Shown here piece after piece: positions 8,350-17,653 of a stretch of 64,000 bases of DNA. Source of the DNA: Rhizobiaceae bacterium (GTDB lineage Bacteria > Pseudomonadota > Alphaproteobacteria > Rhizobiales > Rhizobiaceae); contig JAHBYU010000001.1 of assembly GCA_019635775.1 (NCBI GenBank), positions 558,001-622,000 of the forward strand. The letters run 5' to 3'. Numbering within the stretch: the first letter of the stretch is position 1; every line of letters starts with the position of its first letter. The position numbers and the translations under genes are program-made. The notes beneath the pieces are model-generated. The model had not been told where the DNA came from, searched no databases, and worked only from the letters and a program-made list of their open reading frames with translations.

Positions 8350-9201
8350 CTAGAGGGTGCTGTAGTTTCCTTCGGCGAGTTGCCGTGCATGGCTGGCCGC
8401 CTCATGCGGATTGATGTCGGCGGCGCGGATCAGATTATCAAAATGTCTCGTCAGAGTACGCACGGGTTCGGTGGCATTCAGCACGAGATACATGTCGCCG
8501 ACATAGATTGCCGCGCGAAACGGTCCGAAGATCGTATACGGCACCGAATAGCGGAGCCGGCCGTCATAGAGAAACAGCCGGAATGTCGGGTAGAGGTCGT
8601 CCAGCAGTTCCGCCATATGGGTAAGTTGCGCCCTTCGGTCATTGTCGGGAAAGCCGGCCCAGACTCCAAGGCCGCGCGCGAAGATCTCAAGTGTGTGACG
8701 CGGCATGCAGACCTCCATGTCGGTCTCGGGCCGGCGGTTGTAGTCGATGCGGTATTGCGTTTCGTCGGCCTGAAGCTCGCGGCTGCGGTTGGAGATATCC
8801 GCCTCGTAGTCGATCAGCGCTTGCGTGCGCAGCAGGTCCGGGATACCCGCCGGCACATATCTGATCTTCGTGCCGGCAGCCTCCGCATGCCACCTTGCAA
8901 GAAGCGTCCTGTCGAAGGCACCGGAACCTTCCTCGATTTCGAAGCTCTGCCGTATCTCGCCCGTCAGCCCCTCGTCCTGGCTTAGGCCCATCAGCCAGTC
9001 CAGCGAGACTTTGCATTCGGTTGCGATGTTGAGCAGCGTCTCCGCCCGCGGCAGTCGTGTCGAAGCGCCCGAGAGCAGTTGCGACAGGGCAGACCGATCG
9101 ATCCCGACCGCGGCTGCGAATTCCGACTGGTTTCGCTCCGAGCGCTGCAACAGCAGCTTCAGGCGCTCGCGGAAGACATCCGACAGGTCGCGTTTATCCA
9201 T
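8350..9201 (-). CDS. XRE-family transcriptional regulator
   Basis: This 283-residue protein has an N-terminal helix-turn-helix (about residues 12-72; NQSEFAAAVGIDRSALSQLL). A long C-terminal region follows with no catalytic motif I recognise; it may sense a ligand. It is divergent from the desaturase gene and lies upstream of bmt on the same strand. It could control either neighbour. Confidence 0.82.
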   Translation of the reverse strand: MDKRDLSDVFRERLKLLLQRSERNQSEFAAAVGIDRSALSQLLSGASTRLPRAETLLNIATECKVSLDWLMGLSQDEGLTGEIRQSFEIEEGSGAFDRTLLARWHAEAAGTKIRYVPAGIPDLLRTQALIDYEADISNRSRELQADETQYRIDYNRRPETDMEVCMPRHTLEIFARGLGVWAGFPDNDRRAQLTHMAELLDDLYPTFRLFLYDGRLRYSVPYTIFGPFRAAIYVGDMYLVLNATEPVRTLTRHFDNLIRAADINPHEAASHARQLAEGNYSTL

Positions 9202-9357
9202 CAGGATTCATATTCTCCAACATAGCGAAATCAGCGGTTTTCTCGGAACGTCAATCTTCCGCAGTGTTTACAATTCATAGCACATGCGGATTTTGGTGCG
9301 CAAATTCTACATTTTGTTCACATTGTCGCGTTGAGCCGGCGCAACACTCCTGACACA

Positions 9358-10416
9358 ATGCTGTCAGGAATCGCGAGGTTCCTGACTCGGGTGGTCGGGC
9401 GCATGCATAAGAAGAAAAGGGTCAATAGCGGGAAATCAGCTGTCGTAGAGTGGCCGACAGTTGTTCTGATAGGGGCATGTTACGCTGCCTGGGTGGGGGC
9501 AGCGATCTTTTTCTGGCCGGACTATCCCCTGCTTGCGGTCATCGTGCTTGGCATCGTGCTCGCCATGCAGTCGTCACTGATGCATGAGGCTTCGCACGGG
9601 CACCCCACGCGCAAATGCTGGGTCAACGAGTTGCTGGTCGGTCTTCCGATCGGGCTGGTCTATCCGTACCGTCGCTTCAAGTCGTTGCATCTACGCCATC
9701 ATGCCGACGAGCGGCTGACGGATCCCTTCGACGACCCCGAGAGCTACTACAAGGCGCTCTGGCATCATCGGCAGCTTCCGGCTGCTCTCAAATGGGTTCT
9801 TGCAGTCAACAACACGATGGCAGGCCGGTTCATCCTCGGCCCTTGGCTTGGCAGCGCCGGCTTTCTCGCGACGGATGCGAAGCTTCTGCTGGAAGGCGAC
9901 AAGGCCGTTCGCAGGGCGTGGCTTCTGCATGGCGCCGGCCTCGCGATTGTGCTTCCCGTCATCCAGTTCGGCTTTGGAATTCCGCTCTGGCTCTACGTAC
10001 TTGGGCCGGTGTGGCTCGGGCAGTCGCTGATATCGGTGCGCACCTTCGCGGAGCATCAGTGGTCCGAGCGGCCAGACGGTCGCACGATCATCGTAGAGCG
10101 GTCGCCCTTCGCTTTGCTGTTCCTCAACAACAACCTGCATCTCGTCCACCACAAAAGCCCGAACGTCGCATGGTACAAGCTGCCGGGTCTGTTCCGCGAG
10201 AAGCGCGAGCAGTGGGTGGCGATGAACGACGGCTACGTCTTTCCTGGCTACTTCGCGCTATTCCGGGCCTATGCGCTCAAGGCGAAGGAGCCGGTGGTGC
10301 ACCCCGTACTGCGGCGCACCCGAGAGCATGGTCGCGCCTTCGCCCCGCGAATCCGGGCGCACAACCTGTCGGGCATGGGGACAGCGCCGGTGCCCGCCGA
10401 GCCGCCGAAGGAATAG
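9358..10416 (+). CDS. Fatty acid desaturase
   Basis: This membrane di-iron enzyme of about 352 residues has the three histidine boxes of the family: HEASHGH (about residue 76), HLRHH (about 107) and HLVHH (about 258), plus EHQW before the third box. Hydrophobic pairs span about residues 33-72 and 185-215. It probably introduces a double bond into an acyl chain or hydroxylates a lipid at the inner membrane. An in-frame TTG at 9331 could extend it by nine residues; the ATG at 9358 is preferred. Confidence 0.87.
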   Translation: MLSGIARFLTRVVGRMHKKKRVNSGKSAVVEWPTVVLIGACYAAWVGAAIFFWPDYPLLAVIVLGIVLAMQSSLMHEASHGHPTRKCWVNELLVGLPIGLVYPYRRFKSLHLRHHADERLTDPFDDPESYYKALWHHRQLPAALKWVLAVNNTMAGRFILGPWLGSAGFLATDAKLLLEGDKAVRRAWLLHGAGLAIVLPVIQFGFGIPLWLYVLGPVWLGQSLISVRTFAEHQWSERPDGRTIIVERSPFALLFLNNNLHLVHHKSPNVAWYKLPGLFREKREQWVAMNDGYVFPGYFALFRAYALKAKEPVVHPVLRRTREHGRAFAPRIRAHNLSGMGTAPVPAEPPKE

Positions 10417-10463
10417 GCGCCTTCGTCTTGCCGCACCAATGGTGAGCAGCGCATAAGGGCGCC

Positions 10464-11780
10464 ATGACCGAGTTCATCGCCGCCCTTCCCATGTATGATT
10501 GGCCCGAAACGCGGGAAGCGGTCGACGCGCAATGGGCAAAAATCCGTGCCAATTTGCTGGCTGAAGGCATTGAAGCGCCGCAACATCTCGTGCGCCGCAA
10601 TGCAGACATGCCCGCCGTGCCGGGGGGAATTCTGGACCGGTCCGGCAAGGTGATCGCGCCAGACCCTGCCACGCTGCCACCCGATGACCTGGACCTGCCG
10701 ACCCTCTGGCGTCATCCGAAACTGCTTTTCGGCCAGACATGCTGGGGGCCGATGATGCAGGAGCTGCTGTTTCTTGACGTTGCCGTACTCGACCAGCCCG
10801 ACTACTCAGACGTCCTCGGTGGGGCCGGCACGCGCTACCGCAGCGCCATCGTCATGCGGCGTGATCAGAACAGAGCAGGGCCGGATCGAACAGGAGATGT
10901 CGCGCCCCCCGAAGACGGGACAGCCTTTCTGCCGTTCGATAGGTTGGCCGGCAAGCGCCTCGCCTACAATGAGCCGCACTCCTGGTCGGGCGTGCTCGGG
11001 TTGCAGCGCGATCTCGGCCTGGCCGGGCAATCTGCCATTGTCCTCGCCGACCAGCTTCAAACCGGCGGGCACCGTCTCTCCATCCGCGCAGTTGCAGAAG
11101 GCCTTGCCGACTTCGCCGCCATCGACTGCCGGACATGGGACCTCGCGCGGCGCTTCGAGCCGGCTGCGGATGATCTTCAGGTCGTCGGATGGACGGCGCT
11201 GCAGCCAGGCCTGCCCTACATCTCGTCCAAGGGGCTGTTTTCGCTGCACCCGCGTATTCGGCGCGCGCTCAAGCCGCCGCGGGACGTTGTGGCGCTGCGC
11301 GCGCGGCTGCTGGCCAGCGGCATAGCGCGCGCGGAGGACCTGCTAGGCACATCCGAGGCACAGATCACGGCAATCGAGGCGCGGATCGGCCCGCTGCCGC
11401 GTTCCTACCGGTCGATCCTTGCCCTCCTTGGCAACGGCGCCGGAACGCTTGTGCGCGATGATACCGAGCTTTATCTGCCCGATCTCGGTCCGCTCAACGC
11501 CCGCTCGCGAGACAGTTACTTTTCTTCTCTGCAGGCGGGGGTGGACCACGAACCGCTGCCAGACAACGCCTTTTTCATCTCCGGCCAGCAGCGCATCTAC
11601 GAGAGCTTTGTCATCGCCGATGGCAGCGATGATTGCCCGGTTTCGGCCTATACCGAGGACTTCAGGTGGCTGGACAGTTACCATTCCAGTGTGTGGGACT
11701 GGATCATGGAGATCGTTCGCGATGCCGAGTTCGATCTCGCGCTGGGAAACGCACCAAAGACACCCACGCTCATCACGTGA
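10464..11780 (+). CDS. PhnD-like substrate-binding domain fused to SMI1/KNR4-like domain
   Basis: This 438-residue protein seems to have two parts. Residues 1 to about 260 (LPMYDWPETREAVDAQW, then CWGPMM, NEPHSWSGVLGL) resemble the PhnD/SsuA-type phosphonate-binding proteins found as small stand-alone genes in rhizobia. There is no signal peptide. Residues from about 290 (ITAIEARIGPLPRSYRSIL, GNGAGTLV) to the end match the SMI1/KNR4 fold. The fusion is unusual to me; the substrate and function are unknown. A sequencing or assembly artefact is unlikely because the frame is intact. Confidence 0.75.
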   Translation: MTEFIAALPMYDWPETREAVDAQWAKIRANLLAEGIEAPQHLVRRNADMPAVPGGILDRSGKVIAPDPATLPPDDLDLPTLWRHPKLLFGQTCWGPMMQELLFLDVAVLDQPDYSDVLGGAGTRYRSAIVMRRDQNRAGPDRTGDVAPPEDGTAFLPFDRLAGKRLAYNEPHSWSGVLGLQRDLGLAGQSAIVLADQLQTGGHRLSIRAVAEGLADFAAIDCRTWDLARRFEPAADDLQVVGWTALQPGLPYISSKGLFSLHPRIRRALKPPRDVVALRARLLASGIARAEDLLGTSEAQITAIEARIGPLPRSYRSILALLGNGAGTLVRDDTELYLPDLGPLNARSRDSYFSSLQAGVDHEPLPDNAFFISGQQRIYESFVIADGSDDCPVSAYTEDFRWLDSYHSSVWDWIMEIVRDAEFDLALGNAPKTPTLIT

Positions 11781-11825
11781 TCGCGATTATGCAACCGATT
11801 GCTTGTCCCGTACGTTAATGGCGCA

Positions 11826-11972
11826 ATGGAGAGGGGTATGGAGGTAGTCATGCCCGAACAGGTACTTTTGCCGATTGTCGGCATTCTTGGCCCGCTATTC
11901 GTGGCCACCATTGCAGCTTATCTGCTGCTCAACCGCGATGACACGCATACGCGCGGGAATCATCGGTTCTGA
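11826..11972 (+). CDS. Small membrane protein, 48 aa
   Basis: This short frame encodes one transmembrane helix (VLLPIVGILGPLFVATIAAY) followed by a polar tail ending NHRF. In-frame ATGs also occur at 11838 and 11850. It ends 21 bp before a terminator. No family was recognised. Confidence 0.5.
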   Translation: MERGMEVVMPEQVLLPIVGILGPLFVATIAAYLLLNRDDTHTRGNHRF

Positions 11973-11993
11973 GCAGCAACCGTCTTCTGACCT

Positions 11994-12034
11994 GAAGAGC
12001 CGTCGGCTTCCCTGGCCGGCGGTTCTTCGTTTTT
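11994..12034 (+). terminator. Rho-independent terminator
   Basis: GAAGAGCCGTCGGC pairs with GCCGGCGGTTCTTC (two G-U pairs) and is followed by TTTTT. It separates the rightward unit from the leftward catabolic cluster. Confidence 0.8.
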
Positions 12035-13386
12035 AGCGCAAGCGCGAGTCGAGCGGATAGGTCGACAGCTGCTGGTATCCGGCCTCGGTGATGAGGATCT
12101 GCTCCTCGATCTTCACGCCTTCATGCCCGCCAAGCCGGCCGATATAGCTTTCGACGCAAAGCACCATGCCCGGCTGCGGCGCCCCGTCGGGAGTGTCTTC
12201 GGTCCAGTCGGCGGCATGCGGCAATGTTGGATATTCGTCCGCCAGCCCAACACCATGATAAAGAACGCCGTAGCGCGTCGGGAAACAGTCCGGCGGGGGA
12301 ACCTTCGATCGTTCGACCAGCTCGCGAAATCCGGTGCCTGGCTTCATCAATTCCGTATTGTGCGCGATCTGGTCAGCGGCGATGCGAAACAGGTCGCGCT
12401 GTTCGTCGGAAGGCTCGCCGTTGCCGCACAGCCACGTACGCGATAGGTCGGCGCAGAAGCCGTAAGGGCCGATCAGATCCGTGTCGAACGCTACGAGCTC
12501 GCCAACCTCGATCTTCCGCGATGAGCATTCCTGGAACCATGGATTGGTGCGCGGGCCCGACGAAAGCAGGCGCGTCTCGATCCACTCGCCGCCGCGCGCG
12601 ATGTTGGCGCGATGCAGTTCGGCCCACAGTTCGTTTTCGCTTATGCCGGGTTTCAGCGCAGCTTCCATCTCGGCCATGGCCGCCTCGCAGGACACGATGG
12701 CGCGGCGCATCGCGAGAATCTCGTCCGGCGACTTGATCAAGCGCGCGTTCTCAATGACCGCTTCGCCATTGCCGACCACAATCCCGTATGTGGCAAGAGC
12801 CTCCACGCCTTCCGGGTTCAGGTGATCCACGGCGATGCGCTTGTTGCCGCCGCCATGCTGATGCACGAGGTCTGCGATGCCGGCGGACCAGCGTCGAACT
12901 TTCATCTCTGTCAGCTCGCCGCCATAGAGATACATCCACGAGACGGCGGGTCGCACTTCGTCCACTACGCCCGTGTGATCCGATAGGCTCGCAGGAGAAA
13001 TAATCGAACAGCACGACCGGTCCCTCGGTCGCGACGAAGCAATGGCGCGTAGGGTTATGCGCCACCCAGAGCTGCATGTTGGTCGAGTCGGTCGCATAAC
13101 GGATGTTGACGGGATCGTAGAGCAGGGCGCCCGCGTAGTCTCGGCGCTTGAGCTCGGCCCGGATGCGCTCCAGCCGATACCGTCGCATCGCTGGCAGATC
13201 AGGCGCGGCGATCCCGGCAGCGGCCCATTCTCCCTCGGCCGTTTCGCCATAACCGAGCACGTGCTGGTTCAGCGCCGCCGCCTTTTCCCGCGCCTGCCTG
13301 CGCCGGCTTTCGACATCGATCTCGCCCTCCGGCTCGAAGGGCATGATCTTGCGATGGCGGCCGAAGGTAGTTGCGGGACTGTCCAT
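12033..13386 (-). pseudogene. M24 peptidase-family, DddP-like (DMSP lyase-like) gene with frameshift
   Basis: Two overlapping frames join at about 12981-12990 to give one protein of about 450 residues; a 2-bp loss restores the frame if reversed. The first part has RYATDSTNMQLWVAHNPTR and the second has GGEWIETRLLSSGPRTNPWF, both close to DddP as I remember it. Predicted metal ligands are intact: FDTDLIG, CADLSRTW, YHGVGLADE, CVES and KIEEQ. The Asp proposed as catalytic base and a nearby Tyr of DddP also appear conserved (RYGVLYHGVGLAD). It follows the SDR gene by 21 bp. It may be a true pseudogene or an assembly error; the substrate need not be DMSP. Confidence 0.75.
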
Positions 13387-13407
13387 CCGTATCGCGGTTC
13401 CGTCCGG

Positions 13408-14187
13408 TCAGGGCATCAACTGTCCGCCATTGACTTCCAGAACCTGCCCGATCACGTAGCCGGACATCGCTTCCGAAGCGAGGAAGAGATATGCGCCAAC
13501 GCAGTCTTCCGCCACGCCGAGCCGGCCTTGCGGCACGGTTTTAAGCATGGCCTCCAGCATTTCGGGTGTGGAGTAGCGCTCGTGGAAGGGAGTGGTGATG
13601 ACACCGGGCGCAACCGCGTTGACGCGAATGCGCGACCCGATCAATTCTTTCGCCATGCCGCGTGTAGCATTCGAAACGAACGCCTTTGACGAGGCGTAAA
13701 ACCCGGCACCCGGTCCGCCGCCGTTGCGCGCTGCGATCGAGGTGGTGTTGATGATAAACCCGCCATTTTCCTTCAGATGGGGAACCGCAGCCTTCGTGGC
13801 GGAAAATACCGAACGCGCGTTGAGGTCCATGATCGCGTCATAGTCGGCGTCCGTCGCGTCCTCCCAGCGCACCCGCTTCAGCAGGCCACCCGCATTGTTG
13901 ATGAGCCCGTCGAGCCCACCCAGCAAATCTGCCGCCTCGTCAACGACCCTCTTGACTTCGTCAGATCGGGAAAAGTCGCCCTGCACGAGATGCACAGTTC
14001 CGCCGGCGTTGCGGATTTCCTCCGCGAGGTCTTCGGCAGGAGCCTTGCTTGCATTGTAGTGCGCGGCCACTGTTGCGCCTTGGTCTGCGAATGCACGGGT
14101 GAGCGCCGCGCCGATCCCGGTCGAAGCCCCCGTTATCAGTACCGACTTGCCGGCCAGGTCAGGAATTTTCAGCGCCGTTTTTTCCAT
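13408..14187 (-). CDS. SDR family NAD(P)-dependent oxidoreductase
   Basis: This 259-residue Rossmann enzyme has the cofactor motif TGASTGIG (about residue 19), NNAGG (about 97), a catalytic Ser in NTTS and the YxxxK pair in YASSK (about 165). It resembles FabG-like dehydrogenases. It lies between the NYN gene and the DddP-like gene in a tightly packed run, so it may oxidise a hydroxy acid released by that pathway. The substrate is not visible from the sequence. Confidence 0.87.
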   Translation of the reverse strand: MEKTALKIPDLAGKSVLITGASTGIGAALTRAFADQGATVAAHYNASKAPAEDLAEEIRNAGGTVHLVQGDFSRSDEVKRVVDEAADLLGGLDGLINNAGGLLKRVRWEDATDADYDAIMDLNARSVFSATKAAVPHLKENGGFIINTTSIAARNGGGPGAGFYASSKAFVSNATRGMAKELIGSRIRVNAVAPGVITTPFHERYSTPEMLEAMLKTVPQGRLGVAEDCVGAYLFLASEAMSGYVIGQVLEVNGGQLMP

Positions 14188-14239
14188 CTGCGTTTCCCCT
14201 TTTGCGTCGGCCGGTTCGTGAGCGGGTGTCGTTCCCGGG

Positions 14240-14995
14240 TCATCGCGACCTGCGGGACCTTTTGGGCTGGGCCTCGGGCCTGGCTCTGATGCGCATGGCC
14301 TTGCCTTCGTGCTGCTCGACCTCGAACGCCCCGGTTTTGATCACCAGATCGCTGAGCTTGCGGAAGCCGTACGTCCGGGAATCGAAATCCGAAGCGAGAT
14401 TGGCTAGTCGGTTACCGACTGCGCCGAGAGGCACCCAGCCATCCTCGGTGTCCATCTCGTCGATCGCCTTCTTGATGATCGGCACTGCGGCACTGAGCTG
14501 TTGCAATGGTTTGGCCGCTGCTTGCGGCCCCTGGGCATTGCCTGGAACTGTCGGTCGCAGGTTTTCTATGTAGGTGAAGCGGCTGCATGCCTGTCGGAAG
14601 CTTTCCGGCGTTTTCTGCTCCCCGAAGCCGTAGACATCGATGCCTTCTTCGCGAATGCGCGAGGCAAGACGGGTGAAGTCGCTGTCGGAAGACACCAGGC
14701 AGAAGCCCTCGAACCGTCCGCTGTGCAGCAGGTCCATCGCATCGATCACCATGGTGATGTCCGATGCGTTCTTGCCCTTGGTGTAGGCGAATTGCTGCTG
14801 CGGGTTTATGGCATGTTTTGCCAGCACCTTTTCCCATGCCTTGGAATGAGAGCTGGAGAAGTCGCCATAGATACGGCGCACGCTCTCCATACCGTACTTG
14901 GCGATCTCCTCGAACAGGCTTTCGGCCACGCTGGCCGCAACGTTGTCGGCGTCTATCAGGACGGCGAGGCGAGGGGATCTGGGTTCGCTGGGCAT
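14240..14995 (-). CDS. NYN/LabA-like nuclease-fold protein with OST-HTH/LOTUS C-terminus
   Basis: This 251-residue protein begins with an NYN domain: acidic residues in LIDADNV (about residue 12), YGDFS and SSDSDF form the PIN-like active site. Residues about 155-235 resemble an OST-HTH/LOTUS domain, an RNA-binding wing (DGWVPLGAVGNRLANL). Such proteins are RNases or RNA-binding factors. It is placed between the flavoprotein and SDR genes in the same operon-like run, an unexpected neighbour. Confidence 0.82.
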   Translation of the reverse strand: MPSEPRSPRLAVLIDADNVAASVAESLFEEIAKYGMESVRRIYGDFSSSHSKAWEKVLAKHAINPQQQFAYTKGKNASDITMVIDAMDLLHSGRFEGFCLVSSDSDFTRLASRIREEGIDVYGFGEQKTPESFRQACSRFTYIENLRPTVPGNAQGPQAAAKPLQQLSAAVPIIKKAIDEMDTEDGWVPLGAVGNRLANLASDFDSRTYGFRKLSDLVIKTGAFEVEQHEGKAMRIRARPEAQPKRSRRSR

Positions 14996-15031
14996 GCTTT
15001 ACGCTAACATGCCAGCCATGCATGCGTCACG

Positions 15032-17602
15032 TCACGAGCGCATCTTCTCGCCGCTCGGGTCGAAAGGCGGCTCGACATTGATGCGCGCCGGACGGCGATG
15101 GCCCAGGATCTCGATCTCGAACATGCCCTCGCTCTCGTTTTCGGCAAGCGCGGCCGGCACATAGCCCTGCGCCATCGACTTGCCGACATAGTGCGCAAAG
15201 CCGCCCGAAGTGACCCAGCCCACCACGCGCCACTCGCCGTCGGTGATGCCGCGCACGGCGGACGCGCCAGTCGCCGCGGTAGAGCCGCGCGCTTCCTTGC
15301 CCGTTGCATCGAAACGCGGCGCTCCATAGCCGTGCGGCTTTTCGACCGTGCCGTAGTCCGTTGAAACTTTCGCCCATATCGGCTCGTCGCCCATCACGTC
15401 GGCGTCCAGCGCATCGACGATCAACGAGACCCGGCGAAGTTTGCCTTCCCCGGCCTGCTCCTTGGCTGCTGCCTCGCGACCGATGAAGTCGTTCTTTTCC
15501 AGCTTGATGAAGCGGTCCATGGCGCCTTCGAACGGGCCGTAGATCGGCCTGAGTTCGCGGAACCATGTCGGGAAGTTCTTCTCCAGGCGCATGGAGAGCA
15601 GGGCGCGCATGCCGAAATCGACAATGCCGAATTCCTCGCCAGCTTCCTTGATCGATCGGTAGACGAGGCGCTCATATGCCGGCTCCATCCAGATCTCGTA
15701 GCCGAGGTCGCCGGTATAGGTGATGCGGTTGACCATGCATGGTGCGCCGCCGACCGCCATCTCGCGGAAGTCCATGAACCGGAAGGCCTTTGAGGAAACG
15801 TCGACATCGACCAGTTTCGCCAGCAGCTTCTGGCTGTCCGGGCCGGCGATCGAAAGGCCAACCAGCGTCTGGTCGAAGCGGTGGATGCGTACGCTTCCAT
15901 CCTTCGGCAGGTGCTTCTCGAACCAGCGCATGTGGTATTTCTGCGCCGCCGAGGATCCCCATATCATGAACCGCTCGTCGCCGGTCTTGGCAATCGTGAA
16001 GTCGCCGATCAGCTTGCCGCGCTCGTTCAGCATCGGGGTCAGCACGATGCGGCCCTTCTTCGGCATGCGGTTGGTCATGAGACGATTCAGGAAATCCTCC
16101 GAACCGGTTCCGCTGACTTCATATTTGGCGAAGTTGGCGATCTCGGTGACGCCGACCCTTTCGCGCACGGCGCAGACTTCGGCGCCGACATGCTCGAAAT
16201 CGTTGGAACGGCGATAGGAGACAACATCCTTCGGCTCCGTGCCCTCAGGCGCGAACCAGAGTGGCGTCTCCAGTCCCCAGCTGTCGCCCATCACGGCGTT
16301 CTGGGCGATCATCGTGTCATAGAGCGGCGTCGTCTGCGCCGGGCGCGCGGCCGGCAGTTCCTCGTTGGGGAAGCGGATCGAGAACCGGCGCGAATAGTTT
16401 TCGCGCACCTTCGCGTTTGTATAGCGAAGTGTCGCCCATTCGCCGAAGCGCGCGACATCCATGCCCCATACGTCGAAGCCTGGATCGCCGTTCACCATCC
16501 AGTTGGACAGCGCAAGCCCGACGCCGCCGCCCTGGCTGAAGCCTGCCATCACGGCGCACGCCACCCAGTAATTCGTCAGGCCCTGAACCGGACCGACCAG
16601 CGGGTTGCCGTCAGGCGCGAAGGTGAACGGCCCGTTGATGATCTGCTTGATGCCGGCCTTCTCGATACCGGGGAAATGCTTGAAGCCGATTTCCAGCGAC
16701 GGCGCGATGCGGTCTATGTCGGGCTGAAGCAGTTCGTGGCCGAAATTCCATGGCGTCTCGACGGGAGACCAGGGCTTGCATGCCTTCTCGTAGGTGCCGA
16801 GCAGCACGCCGTTGCGTTCCTGGCGCGTATAGATTTCGCCCTTGAAGTCGAGCACGCCGACCATCTCGCGGCCTGTCGTCTTGTTGAACTCCTCGACCTC
16901 CGGCATCGGTTCGGTCAGCAGGTACATGTGCTCCATCGCGAGCAGCGGCAATTCGATGCCGACCATGCGGCCGACCTCGCGCGCCCAAAGCCCGCCGCAG
17001 TTCACGACATGCTCCGCCTTCACGGTGCCCTGTTCGGTCACCACGTTCCAGGTGCCGTCGGCCTCCTGCGTCAGTTCGATGACGCGGTTCCTCAGCACGA
17101 TCTCCGCGCCCAGCTTCCTGGCCGCCTTGGCATAGGCATGCGTCGTGCCCGAAGGGTCGAGATGACCCTCGACCGGATCCCACATCGCGCCGACGAAGTT
17201 CGTCTCGTCCATCAGCGGAAACATCGCCTTCGCTTCCGAGGGCGTGATCAGTTCGGTGTCCATGCCGAGATAGCGGCCCTTGGCGTGCGCAAGGCGCAGG
17301 AAGTCCATGCGTTCGGGCGTGTCGGCCAGCATCACGCCGCCGGTCAGGTGCAGCGAACAGGACTGGCCGGACAGTTCCTCCAGCTCCTTGTAGAGCTGCA
17401 CGGTATAGGCCTGCAGCTTGGCGACGTTGGGATCGCCGTTAAGCGTGTGGAACCCGCCCGCGGCATGCCATGACGAGCCCGAGGTCAGTTCGGAACGCTC
17501 GATCAGCATGACATCGGTCCAACCGGCGCGCGCCAGATGATAGAGCACCGAGCAACCGACGACGCCGCCGCCTATCACAACCGCCTTTGCGTGGGATTTC
17601 AT
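15032..17602 (-). CDS. FAD-dependent oxidoreductase with GcvT domain, dimethylglycine/sarcosine dehydrogenase-like
   Basis: This 856-residue protein has an N-terminal FAD domain (IGGGVVGCSVLYHLA from residue 10) and the SGSSWHAAGG motif (His46), whose His in DmgDH family members binds FAD covalently. The C-terminal 400 residues match GcvT/folate-binding aminomethyltransferase domains (GAMDRFIKLEKNDFIGREAA). It should oxidatively demethylate an N-methyl amine and pass formaldehyde to tetrahydrofolate. It lies 52 bp after the MttB homologue, fitting a betaine or methylamine pathway. Dimethylglycine, sarcosine or another methylated amine are all possible. Confidence 0.88.
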   Translation of the reverse strand: MKSHAKAVVIGGGVVGCSVLYHLARAGWTDVMLIERSELTSGSSWHAAGGFHTLNGDPNVAKLQAYTVQLYKELEELSGQSCSLHLTGGVMLADTPERMDFLRLAHAKGRYLGMDTELITPSEAKAMFPLMDETNFVGAMWDPVEGHLDPSGTTHAYAKAARKLGAEIVLRNRVIELTQEADGTWNVVTEQGTVKAEHVVNCGGLWAREVGRMVGIELPLLAMEHMYLLTEPMPEVEEFNKTTGREMVGVLDFKGEIYTRQERNGVLLGTYEKACKPWSPVETPWNFGHELLQPDIDRIAPSLEIGFKHFPGIEKAGIKQIINGPFTFAPDGNPLVGPVQGLTNYWVACAVMAGFSQGGGVGLALSNWMVNGDPGFDVWGMDVARFGEWATLRYTNAKVRENYSRRFSIRFPNEELPAARPAQTTPLYDTMIAQNAVMGDSWGLETPLWFAPEGTEPKDVVSYRRSNDFEHVGAEVCAVRERVGVTEIANFAKYEVSGTGSEDFLNRLMTNRMPKKGRIVLTPMLNERGKLIGDFTIAKTGDERFMIWGSSAAQKYHMRWFEKHLPKDGSVRIHRFDQTLVGLSIAGPDSQKLLAKLVDVDVSSKAFRFMDFREMAVGGAPCMVNRITYTGDLGYEIWMEPAYERLVYRSIKEAGEEFGIVDFGMRALLSMRLEKNFPTWFRELRPIYGPFEGAMDRFIKLEKNDFIGREAAAKEQAGEGKLRRVSLIVDALDADVMGDEPIWAKVSTDYGTVEKPHGYGAPRFDATGKEARGSTAATGASAVRGITDGEWRVVGWVTSGGFAHYVGKSMAQGYVPAALAENESEGMFEIEILGHRRPARINVEPPFDPSGEKMRS

Positions 17603-17653
17603 GTGGTTAGGTCCGTTAGTAGCGAAAATGATTCGGGTGGATGAGGATGGAGG

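Noticed and set aside
15881-17473. A 530-residue plus-strand frame opposite the DmgDH-like gene
   Set aside because: It is a shadow of a gene with full FAD and GcvT motifs on the minus strand.
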